Below are positions 1 to 5,624 of a stretch of 5,624 nucleotides of DNA, piece by piece. Position numbers and translations under genes: made by a program. The notes beneath the pieces were generated by a model that ran no database searches, was not told the origin of the DNA, and saw only the letters and a program-made list of their open reading frames with translations. Position 1 is the first letter of the stretch; every line of letters begins with the position of its first letter. The DNA is from a bacterium (GTDB lineage Bacteria > Verrucomicrobiota > Verrucomicrobiae > Opitutales > Opitutaceae), in NCBI GenBank assembly GCA_021780625.1, contig JAJXYI010000110.1, positions 19,128 to 24,751 on the forward strand, in the 5' to 3' direction.

Positions 1-173
1 GCGATCCGATCGTCGCGGCCGGCAAGGAGCCTCTTGACCCGGAGCAGGACCTCCGCTCCGGTGCCGCCGAGCCCGACCAGAAGGGTCGGATAGTAGGTCA
101 TCCCGGCGCCGGCTCGCTGCCTGTCGCCCCCAGATCCCGGCGCCGAATCATTGAGGTTGTCGAACAAATCCAT
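1..173 (-). CDS. Tubulin/FtsZ-like protein, N-terminal fragment (cut by window edge)
   Basis: The reading frame opens with ATG at 173-171 and is still open at base 1, giving 57 complete codons of a longer protein. A strong Shine-Dalgarno (AGGGGAGG) lies just upstream and supports this start. After a polar, probably disordered first 25 residues comes TYYPTLLVGLGGTGAEVLLR (residues 26-45): a beta strand, a glycine-rich GLGGTG turn and a helix. This is the N-terminal nucleotide-binding loop pattern of the tubulin-like family (Pfam 'Tubulin_2'), comparable to the first loop of FtsZ. Family members are predicted GTP-binding cytoskeletal proteins found beside VWA-domain genes. The gene starts 30 bases after the VWA stop, so the two are almost certainly co-transcribed. 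The GTPase signature and catalytic loop would lie outside the window, so activity cannot be judged. A Rossmann-type dinucleotide-binding protein is the main alternative; the VWA neighbour argues against it. Confidence 0.72.
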   Translation of the reverse strand, partial: MDLFDNLNDSAPGSGGDRQRAGAGMTYYPTLLVGLGGTGAEVLLRVKRLLAGRDDRI

Positions 174-203
174 CGTGCCTCCCCTGGTCGGGCCCAACTT
201 GGT

Positions 204-1691
204 TCAGCGCCGTCTTCCGGTTTCGCCCCGGTACCGGAACACCCAACCACCGAGCTCAAAACTGTCCCCGTTGAACAAGGCCAGCTCGACCTGCGTACGC
301 CCCTGCATCGTGAGCCGTTCGGCCGGCTCAGGCCGCACGATGACGTGACGCTCTCCCTCCAGCGACCCGACGTGCAAACTGGCCAAGCGGCGGCCCACCG
401 TTGGCAGCACGATTCCTTCATTCCCGACCGAGACTGTTGACCCGTGGCGAGAGAGGTCGTCCACTCGGGTGATCTGGGCGGGCTGGCCGCTGGGCCAGGC
501 TTCGAGCTGGCCGAACAACCGGCGAGACTGCATCCACCGCCAGACAAGGGACGCCACCGCGATTGCCGCCGCCAGCAGGACAATCCCCCCAAGCCAATAC
601 GGCCAAACGGGCGGCCTGAGGTTCACGGCGACGGTCACGGCCACCTGTTGTGGGGCGGCGCGATACGCCGTGACAGTCCCGGCCAGAGCCACGTCGACGT
701 GCCCATCGTACGTCGCGGGCGGGATCATGTTGGCTGTCTCGGCGCTGACGCGCACGTCCACCTGCCCGGCGGCCGCCCCTGCCGTGCTGGCCCGAACGAT
801 TAGCCCGGCCGGGGCCCCAGGCAAGGTGACACCGATCTGGAGGTCGTTGGAGGACAAGCCGGGCGGCAAGTGGACAGTGAGGGCGCCGGTCGCGGGCGTG
901 CCAACGGTGGTGAGGTCGAGGCGCAGCGACGCCGGATTCACCTCGAGAGTGACTGGTTTGGGAGGGGGAGGCGCTTGCAGCTTGCGCGGCAGGTTCTGCA
1001 GGTCCGCCCCATGTGGGTCGTGGATCGTCTTGCCGTTCGGAAACACCGAGATCGCGCTCGCCAGCTCGCGATCCACCTTGGGGCCGAGCTGGATTTGGAA
1101 GACGTACCACGGCTTGCCGGCGTAGGGCTGGGCCACTTCCGCGAGTGTCGGCCCGTGCCCCCTCATTGCGGGCGGGGGGTCGTTCAGGCCGTCGGTGAGG
1201 ATCGCGACAACCTGGTTGTGGCCCGGGAACGCGGCTTCGAGGCGCGCAGCCTCCTTGAGGCCGATCTCCAGGGCTCGTGCCGTGAACGTCCAGTTGCCGT
1301 CGGCCCGAAACGAGTCGATAAGGCTGAAGAGGCGGAGGCGCTCTGTGTCAGTCACGAGCGTCACGGTGGGCTGGGGCCGGACGTCGGTGTCGAACGCGAT
1401 CAACGTGACGGTGTCACCGTTGATCAGGCCTTTGACCAGTTCCTTGCAGGTCGCCTTGACCTGACCGAAGATGTTGGAGCCGCCGGCGAGCCCGCGCATC
1501 GTCTTCGAAGTGTCCAGGATAAGCACGAGATCGGTCTGACCGGCTGCATTCCCTGCCAATGTCTCGGAAAAGGCGGTGGTCGCAACCCCGATCACGGCAC
1601 ACGTCATCAGAAGGACAATAGTGGCGAAGCTGAATCCAGAATACCCAGGCACCACAGAATGCGGACGGTGCTCACGCGTCACCTGGCTCAC
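204..1691 (-). CDS. Membrane-anchored von Willebrand factor A (VWA) domain protein with cytoplasmic FHA-like tail
   Basis: 495 residues. The GTG start at 1691-1689 is chosen because GAGGGGG sits a few bases upstream and a signal sequence follows directly. Residues 21-41 are hydrophobic (signal peptide or anchor). Residues 53-235 form a VWA domain with a MIDAS metal site: DTSKT (D60, S62, T64), T135 in GNWTFTARAL, and D167 in AILTDGLND. A proline-rich linker (240-246) leads to a beta-rich, Ig-like stretch (about 247-356). A clear membrane helix spans 363-387 and is followed by basic residues (RSRR region), which places the last 105 residues in the cytoplasm. That tail ends in a pattern like the last strands of an FHA domain (LFNGDSFELGGWVFRYR begins at 472) but lacks an obvious phosphothreonine-binding SxxH or NG motif. 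VWA domains usually bind protein partners through Mg2+. The adjoining tubulin-like gene suggests that the tail docks on, or signals to, that protein. The exact ligand is unknown. Confidence 0.9.
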   Translation of the reverse strand: MSQVTREHRPHSVVPGYSGFSFATIVLLMTCAVIGVATTAFSETLAGNAAGQTDLVLILDTSKTMRGLAGGSNIFGQVKATCKELVKGLINGDTVTLIAFDTDVRPQPTVTLVTDTERLRLFSLIDSFRADGNWTFTARALEIGLKEAARLEAAFPGHNQVVAILTDGLNDPPPAMRGHGPTLAEVAQPYAGKPWYVFQIQLGPKVDRELASAISVFPNGKTIHDPHGADLQNLPRKLQAPPPPKPVTLEVNPASLRLDLTTVGTPATGALTVHLPPGLSSNDLQIGVTLPGAPAGLIVRASTAGAAAGQVDVRVSAETANMIPPATYDGHVDVALAGTVTAYRAAPQQVAVTVAVNLRPPVWPYWLGGIVLLAAAIAVASLVWRWMQSRRLFGQLEAWPSGQPAQITRVDDLSRHGSTVSVGNEGIVLPTVGRRLASLHVGSLEGERHVIVRPEPAERLTMQGRTQVELALFNGDSFELGGWVFRYRGETGRRR

Positions 1692-1780
1692 GCAACCCCC
1701 TCTGTCTTTCGGTCCATTTCGGTTGGTGCCCCCGGAATCACTGAACGGTCCCCCGGGCCGCGACGCTGAATCTTGCCGGC

Positions 1781-1810
1781 ATTGTCGTCAGTTCGCACCG
1801 CCAATGTCAA
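1781..1810 (-). promoter_or_regulatory. Candidate sigma70-type promoter for the VWA/tubulin-like genes
   Basis: Reading the minus strand, a perfect TTGACA -35 (1810-1805) is followed after 18 bases by GACAAT (1786-1781), which matches TATAAT at four of six positions. Transcription would begin near 1774, about 80 bases before the VWA start. The -35 lies inside the last codons of the upstream 157-residue ORF. It would be an internal promoter allowing VWA and tubulin-like expression apart from the ATPase. TTGACA in that position is also partly dictated by codons for Val-Asp, so chance is a real alternative. Confidence 0.3.
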
Positions 1811-2261
1811 CTGCCAACGTGACACCCCAATCTATGCGCGACAGGCCCCTAGCTAGCGGCGCGACGTTCAATGGCCGCGGAATCGCGGCCACGGTGGCCA
1901 ACGAAAAGGGGAGGTGACCACAGGAACCGTCTGGGATGTTGAGTACTCGCGAGTCGGAGGAGTGGATGGGACACCGCTCCCGACCGAAGATTGGGTCAAG
2001 ATCGGCAAATTCGACGGTGACGGCGTAAGCGGCGTGGAGTCGCGGACTCTCGGGATCAATGACGGCGAGGAAATTCGGAATCCTGAACGGCGGAGGGTTG
2101 GAGAGATCGACTCTGTCGCCGTTCGTGGCACGGGGTGGCGAAAGGCGGGCGCGGTCGAAAACGAGAACGACTCGGCTGGAGGATTCGCTCTTCTTTTTCT
2201 GCTCCTCTAGCAGCGCGGGCCCGCTCCACTTGATTCCACCGCGGAGGCGATCTCCGGTCAG
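1788..2261 (-). CDS. Unrecognised 157-residue protein, apparent CTG start overlapping the ATPase stop
   Basis: This frame stays open for 158 codons immediately after the ATPase gene and ends with TGA at 1790-1788. It contains no ATG, GTG or TTG before residue 121, so start-codon-based gene finders miss it. The best start is CTG at 2261-2259, overlapping the ATPase stop as CTGA. A GGAGAGG Shine-Dalgarno (2275-2269) lies seven bases upstream. The product reads like a genuine soluble protein: a basic/polar N-terminus with KWSGPALLEEQKKK (11-24), then alternating strands such as RVVLVFDRARL (30-40), NFLAVIDPESP (63-73) and AAYAVTVEFADLDP (77-90), ending WGVTLAVDIGG (145-155). No signal peptide, membrane segment or known motif was seen. 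The other frames in this region, on both strands, give Ser/Pro/Arg-rich or Gly-rich translations typical of shadows. It probably works with the ATPase. A -1 frameshift fusion to the ATPase is an alternative to CTG initiation. I do not recognise the family. Confidence 0.6.
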   Translation of the reverse strand: MTGDRLRGGIKWSGPALLEEQKKKSESSSRVVLVFDRARLSPPRATNGDRVDLSNPPPFRIPNFLAVIDPESPRLHAAYAVTVEFADLDPIFGRERCPIHSSDSRVLNIPDGSCGHLPFSLATVAAIPRPLNVAPLARGLSRIDWGVTLAVDIGGAN

Positions 2262-2272
2262 GAGGTCGCCTC
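2244..2272 (-). promoter_or_regulatory. RNA hairpin enclosing the ATPase stop / downstream CTG start
   Basis: On the minus-strand transcript GAGGCGACCUCC (2272-2261) can pair with GGAGAUCGCCUC (2255-2244) in 11 of 12 positions, with one A-C mismatch. The five-base loop UGACC (2260-2256) contains the ATPase stop. The stem also takes in the last four bases of the GGAGAGG ribosome-binding site and the C of the CTG start. Such a structure would block independent initiation and be opened by ribosomes finishing the ATPase, giving translational coupling. No T-run follows, so it is not a typical intrinsic terminator. The pairing is read directly; the role is inferred. Confidence 0.45.
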
Positions 2273-4864
2273 TCCTTCGCCCTCCTCGGCACGATGAGCG
2301 ATGTTCAGCTCCCGCTCCACCGTCGCCCGCGGGCGCCCATATGTGAGCCGAGAGACGGCCCGCAGCCTTTCGGCGCGGGCCTCGTCGACCGGCACCGCGG
2401 GCAGCACCGTTTCGACGGTGAACGGCTCAACCGCCTGCCCGCCAACAAGCGTCGTCATCACGGCGTGCCAGTTCGGGAGCGTCGCAAGGTCGGACCGAGC
2501 GAACACGGGCGCCATGTACTTCTCGAGCATTTCCGCGTCCGGCTGGCCGGTTCGGAACGCCACAAGGGTGCCGACGTTCCCGAATATCGACCCGACGATC
2601 TGAGCATCCTGGAGCTGCGACACGAACTGGTTGGCAAGCACGAGACCGAGACCGAACTTCCGGCCTTCTGAGAGCATGCTGATGAAGTTGCTCGTCGCGA
2701 TGGCCTGGAACTCGTCCACGTACGTGAAGAACGGCCGTCGCTCCTCCTCCGGCATGCGGACGCGCGACATCGCGGCCGCCAGCAACTTCGCCAGCACGAT
2801 CATCCCGAGGAACTTGGCCTTTGACTCCGTGAGCATGCCCTTGGCCAGGTTGACGAGAAGGATCTTGGCCCGGTGCCGCCCGCTCGCGTCGCGCTCGCCG
2901 TCCATGATCTGGCGGAAGTTGATGGTCGCGCACCGTTGACCGAAGATGTTGCGGAGCATCGGATCGAAGACGAACTCCTCGAACTTGCTCTCGACATACG
3001 CTCCCATGCTCGGGTCGCCGCGGTCGTGTGCGTTGTAGTCCCTTCTCGGGAGTACCTTCTCCACCCACCAGGAGAGCATGGGATCGACGAGCTTGAGGGG
3101 CATCCACCGCTTGAAGTGATTCGGTTCGGTGAAAACCCGACAGAAATCCAGAAGGGTCCCAGGGTTGTCAGGGTCGGAGGTGACGAGGAGGAGGTTGTTA
3201 CGAACCTCCTGCATGAAGATGGGCCCCATCATGCTCAGCGCTCCCGAACCCCAACTGTCGATCGAGAGCCGCACGATGATGTCCATCATCTCACTGACGA
3301 CGAAGTATCGCTGGCTCTCATCTGTAACCTCGAGGAGGTTGAGGCCGAACGGGTGTTCGATGTCGGTAGGGTCGAGGACGACAAGGTCAGCGGCACGTTC
3401 TTCTGGGATACGGGCGAGCACCTCGTGGAAGAGGTCACCGTGGGGGTCCACGACACACACGCCGTGGCCCTTTTCGATGTCGTCCACGATCATCGAACGC
3501 AGCATCGTCGTCTTCCCTGTCCCTGTCTGCCCGACCAGGTAGACGTGGCGAAGCCGGTCCTCGGTCTCGAGGCGGACTTCCTGGCGTGCGCCGCGCTCTT
3601 GGCTTACCCCAAGCAAGACACCGTGCTCTGGGAGATTCGGGGGAGCTAGCCGATAACGGACCCGACGGACCGGGACGCCCGCCGGCGCTTCCATGGTGGC
3701 CTGGGGAAACCTGAACGCGGCCAGCGCCTCCCCCGGGTCGAACAGGTGGAGCAGGCGGTGCGCCTCGGACTTCGCCAGGGGGTGACTTGGCAGGATGAGG
3801 TCGAGGGTCGCGGGGGCGGCGAGCGCAGCGGGCTCGGTGTCGCGGGGAAGGAGCTCGTAGCCACCCGCGAGGTACTGTGCCGGGTCCGTACTGCCTCGCC
3901 CGCCCGGGTTCAAGACGGCCGCCGGCTCGCTCACGAAGTGGGCCACGGCATCAACGAAAACCTGTGGCAGCGGCTCCGGGGAGGCGATCTCGACGCTCAG
4001 CAGGGCGGCGTCGTCCTCGAGCGCGGCAAGAGCGCGAAGGAAGTGCTGCTCGTGGAGTCGTGCCTGGTGCTGCAGCGTCGGCCTCAGGCCCTCAAGGTCG
4101 TCCGAGAACCCCGAGAGCTGCAGCTGAGAGTACTTCTCGCAACGCGCGATCTGGCTCTCCAGGAAGTCGTGCTCGGCGTGGGTCAGACTCGTCGGCCTGA
4201 GGCGAAACGAAAGCATCACCCGGTTCGGGTGGAGGAGAAGGCGCCGGATCAACCCGGCGGCCTCCGGGAACACGGGAAGGAAGGGGAACACGTGGAACAC
4301 GGCACCATCCCCGGCCGCGTCTTCCCCACCGGCACGGACGGGCCGAAATCCGACACGGGGCCTGTGGGTCCGCAGGCTCAGGGAGTCGAGCGGCTGCCAC
4401 TCACACCTGCGGATCACGCTGGTCAGGTGATTGACGGGGAACGGCGCGAGCAGCAGGTCGATCTCGGCCGCCGGTACAGGCTCGAGATCCACCTCGGAAA
4501 GCGTCGATTGGAGCAGCCGTAGGGTCTCGCTGCGGCTCTCTTCAGCCTCCGCCGGTGAGACCCCGTCGGCTCGAACGGCCAGCGCGAGCGTGATCGACCC
4601 ACGCGTGTACAGCCCACAATCGGGCTCCGATATCCAGCGCAGGTCATAGGTGAATCGCTCGTCCGCCGCGTTCACGAGGCAGGAGACGAGTTCGACCTGC
4701 CGGCGCAGGTAGTCGGCGAGATACCCATCCCCGCGCTCCGGAAGGGCACCAAGTGTCACGAAGCTGGTCATCCGATACGCAAAGTAGTGCCTGGGCGCGC
4801 CATCGTTGGAGGCCGAGGCGCGGATGTTTGTCTGGTCGAGTGTTCTCTTTCCCGGTCTTGTCAT
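2258..4864 (-). CDS. VirD4/TraG/HerA-type P-loop ATPase, soluble, 868 residues
   Basis: The ATG start at 4864-4862 has GAGG six bases upstream. Residues about 430-830 form a RecA-like motor of the kind seen in conjugation coupling proteins and HerA/DUF87 ATPases. Walker A is GQTGTGKT (445-452, catalytic K451), followed by VCVVDPHGDL (469-478), which is characteristic of this clade. Walker B is YVDEFQ (715-720), with LANQF (743-747) as a sensor-like motif and a candidate arginine finger in FRTG (R771). The DEFQ-to-FRTG block corresponds to the TraG/TraD C-terminal ('TraM recognition') region. Family members form hexamers that pump DNA or protein. Unlike VirD4 or TraD there is no N-terminal membrane helix; instead about 430 residues of unassigned mixed alpha/beta sequence precede the motor. 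No relaxase or other transfer gene is in the window. The stop overlaps the next ORF as CTGA. Its neighbours suggest that it powers or remodels a VWA/tubulin-like assembly; its substrate is unknown. Confidence 0.9.
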   Translation of the reverse strand: MTRPGKRTLDQTNIRASASNDGAPRHYFAYRMTSFVTLGALPERGDGYLADYLRRQVELVSCLVNAADERFTYDLRWISEPDCGLYTRGSITLALAVRADGVSPAEAEESRSETLRLLQSTLSEVDLEPVPAAEIDLLLAPFPVNHLTSVIRRCEWQPLDSLSLRTHRPRVGFRPVRAGGEDAAGDGAVFHVFPFLPVFPEAAGLIRRLLLHPNRVMLSFRLRPTSLTHAEHDFLESQIARCEKYSQLQLSGFSDDLEGLRPTLQHQARLHEQHFLRALAALEDDAALLSVEIASPEPLPQVFVDAVAHFVSEPAAVLNPGGRGSTDPAQYLAGGYELLPRDTEPAALAAPATLDLILPSHPLAKSEAHRLLHLFDPGEALAAFRFPQATMEAPAGVPVRRVRYRLAPPNLPEHGVLLGVSQERGARQEVRLETEDRLRHVYLVGQTGTGKTTMLRSMIVDDIEKGHGVCVVDPHGDLFHEVLARIPEERAADLVVLDPTDIEHPFGLNLLEVTDESQRYFVVSEMMDIIVRLSIDSWGSGALSMMGPIFMQEVRNNLLLVTSDPDNPGTLLDFCRVFTEPNHFKRWMPLKLVDPMLSWWVEKVLPRRDYNAHDRGDPSMGAYVESKFEEFVFDPMLRNIFGQRCATINFRQIMDGERDASGRHRAKILLVNLAKGMLTESKAKFLGMIVLAKLLAAAMSRVRMPEEERRPFFTYVDEFQAIATSNFISMLSEGRKFGLGLVLANQFVSQLQDAQIVGSIFGNVGTLVAFRTGQPDAEMLEKYMAPVFARSDLATLPNWHAVMTTLVGGQAVEPFTVETVLPAVPVDEARAERLRAVSRLTYGRPRATVERELNIAHRAEEGEGEATS

Positions 4865-5456
4865 CCCTTACCTCGATCGTCTCGCCTCAAGCAACTCGAT
4901 CCACCCACCGCACCGCTGGCCGATACATCGCCTTCTACGGACCAAGAACGCGGACAAGATCCGTATGGCCAAACTGAATCCCGGCCACAACCCTGGTAGC
5001 CCAGCCGATGAGAGTGGCCGCGAGGGCCAGCATCGCAGACCCCGCCGCCTGGAGACCGTATCAAGCCCCAACACTCTCGATCATGATGTGAACCACATGC
5101 ACGCGCCGATTCACCCACGCGACTCCTCCGAGAACTCAACTGTCCTCTTGTGGTGCTCACCGCGTTACGCGACGGCCCCCCCAGGCCGGTCGACAACGTT
5201 GGTGTCATTCTCATGCCCTGGATCCGACGATGTCAACGGCCCGCGGCGCGCCATCAGCACTTCTGGCCTGGACCCAAGCACAGTCAACCTCCGCAGGATT
5301 GAGCGTGCGCAAGTCCCTCCGGCGTTAATGGGTTCCACAGCGTTGTCACGTTGCTCCTCAACCGTCACGACGCGTGGTGGCGTTCTCACCCTGTCTCTAT
5401 CGCGCGAGCGCGGCAGCCGTCAGCGCGATGCCTTGCGGCTCACCGTGTCACGGAGC
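4865..5456. other. 592-base gap between YhhN-like gene and ATPase; no convincing gene
   Basis: No frame here gives a recognisable protein. The minus strand has a 117-codon frame (5214-4861) that overlaps the ATPase start as ATGA, but its Gly/Ser/Arg/Cys-rich product looks like noise. A 74-codon GTG frame (5389-5165) has only a weak ribosome-binding site and no recognisable motif. A third frame carries two tiny ORFs. One is GTG at 5114 (17 residues, ends 5061) behind a well-spaced GGAGGAG at 5129-5123. The other is ATG at 5033 (32 residues, ends 4935) with a hydrophobic stretch. The gap also holds the promoter candidate at 5207-5236 and the short palindrome CCGTGTCACGG (5443-5453), four bases past the YhhN-like stop. 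No clear intrinsic terminator with a T-run was found after that stop. The gap is best read as the ATPase leader and regulatory region, possibly with gene remnants. Confidence 0.5.
5207..5236 (-). promoter_or_regulatory. Candidate sigma70-type promoter upstream of the ATPase gene
   Basis: On the minus strand a perfect TTGACA (5236-5231) is followed, after 18 bases, by GAGAAT (5212-5207), which fits TATAAT at four of six positions. Transcription would begin near 5200, leaving a leader of about 335 bases before the ATPase ATG. Spacing and -10 form are nearly the same as at 1781-1810. These are the only two perfect TTGACA hexamers I found on either strand of the window. No experimental support is available from sequence alone. 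Confidence 0.35.
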
Positions 5457-5624
5457 TCAGCGACCGAGAGTGAGCGCGAGCAGGACCTGGGCGAGGTAGT
5501 AGGCGGGGAGGCCCCAGGCGCGGCCGGCGAAGCGGCGGACGACGAAACGGTCGCGCGCCACGGCAAGGTCGGAGAGGTAGAACAGCAGCGCCCCCGCCGG
5601 CGCCATCCACGGCGCCCGGCCCGC
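5457..5624 (-). CDS. YhhN/TMEM86 family membrane protein (lysoplasmalogenase-like), C-terminal fragment
   Basis: The frame is open from the window edge (5624) to a TGA at 5459-5457, giving the last 55 codons. The sequence contains GALLFYLSDLAVARDRFV (residues 11-28 of the fragment) and then LPAYYLAQVLLAL (39-51). Two hydrophobic segments, the LSD motif followed by a basic/aromatic loop, and a YYLAQ-type C-terminal helix are the hallmarks of the YhhN family. Characterised relatives hydrolyse lysoplasmalogens in membranes. The N-terminal part and most of the active site are outside the window, so activity is not established. Codon use is extreme: 51 of 55 codons end in G or C, against 34 of 43 at the ATPase 3' end. 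It is separated from the ATPase by 592 bases and is probably an unrelated gene on the module's flank. Confidence 0.75.
   Translation of the reverse strand, partial: AGRAPWMAPAGALLFYLSDLAVARDRFVVRRFAGRAWGLPAYYLAQVLLALTLGR

Noticed and set aside
1872..1891. Perfect 8-base inverted repeat (TGGCCGCG / CGCGGCCA) with a 4-base loop
   Set aside because: It lies inside the 157-residue ORF, has no T-run on either side, and GC-rich coding DNA produces such repeats often.
1914..2210. Plus-strand GTG frame of 98 codons, close to an AAAGGGGAG sequence
   Set aside because: The Shine-Dalgarno-like sequence abuts the GTG with no spacing, the product is Gly/Arg/Glu-rich without motifs, and it is antisense to the more protein-like minus-strand frame at 1788-2261.
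2215..2224. 10-base palindrome GCGGGCCCGC
   Set aside because: It falls within the 157-residue ORF and is a simple GC palindrome with no room for a loop; no regulatory role is supported.
870..4522. Long plus-strand frames (870-1769, 2873-3649, 3746-4522)
   Set aside because: They lie antisense to the VWA and ATPase genes, which carry clear motifs; high G+C at third positions removes stops from the opposite strand. Their products are charged and motif-free.
2258..4864. Possibility that this is a conjugative or integrative element
   Set aside because: The ATPase is coupling-protein-like, but no relaxase, mating-pair, integrase or attachment-site sequence is present in the window, and the motor has no membrane anchor.
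4861..5214. Minus-strand 117-codon frame overlapping the ATPase start as ATGA
   Set aside because: The overlap looks like an operon junction, but the protein is rich in Gly, Ser, Arg and Cys with few hydrophobic residues, and no ribosome-binding site of note precedes its ATG at 5214.
4965..5624. Plus-strand frame open from ATG 4965 to the window edge (220 codons)
   Set aside because: Its last third is exactly antisense and in codon register to the YhhN-like gene, the rest is Ser/Arg-rich, and no ribosome-binding site precedes the ATG.

Overview
The window is GC-rich bacterial DNA (roughly 63-65% G+C by eye). All supported genes lie on the minus strand and read right to left. GTG and apparently CTG starts are used, and Shine-Dalgarno sequences are strong. 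Nothing here fixes the organism; a high-GC bacterium is as far as the sequence goes.

Layout in the direction of transcription: (1) the C-terminal 55 codons of a YhhN/TMEM86-like membrane protein (5624-5457); (2) a 592-base stretch without a convincing gene (5456-4865), holding a good sigma70-type promoter candidate and a few tiny ORFs; (3) an 868-residue soluble P-loop ATPase of the VirD4/TraG/HerA type (4864-2258); (4) a 157-residue unrecognised ORF that has no ATG, GTG or TTG start and seems to begin at a CTG overlapping the ATPase stop (2261-1788); (5) a membrane-anchored von Willebrand factor A (VWA) protein with a cytoplasmic FHA-like tail (1691-204); (6) the first 57 codons of a tubulin/FtsZ-like protein (173 to the window edge).

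Genes 3-6 look like one functional module. A tubulin-like protein next to a VWA protein matches a predicted but little-studied bacterial and archaeal membrane-remodelling system (Makarova and Koonin, about 2010, from memory). The VWA and Ig-like domains should face outward and the FHA-like tail inward, where it could meet the tubulin-like protein. The ATPase resembles conjugation coupling proteins but has no membrane anchor and sits among no recognisable conjugation genes. Here it is tied to the VWA-tubulin pair and to the 157-residue protein by overlap and short spacing.

The two strongest observations are the hidden gene at 1788-2261, with its stop/start junction in the loop of an RNA hairpin, and the combination of VirD4-like ATPase, VWA and tubulin-like proteins. 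No tRNA, rRNA, CRISPR array or insertion sequence was seen.
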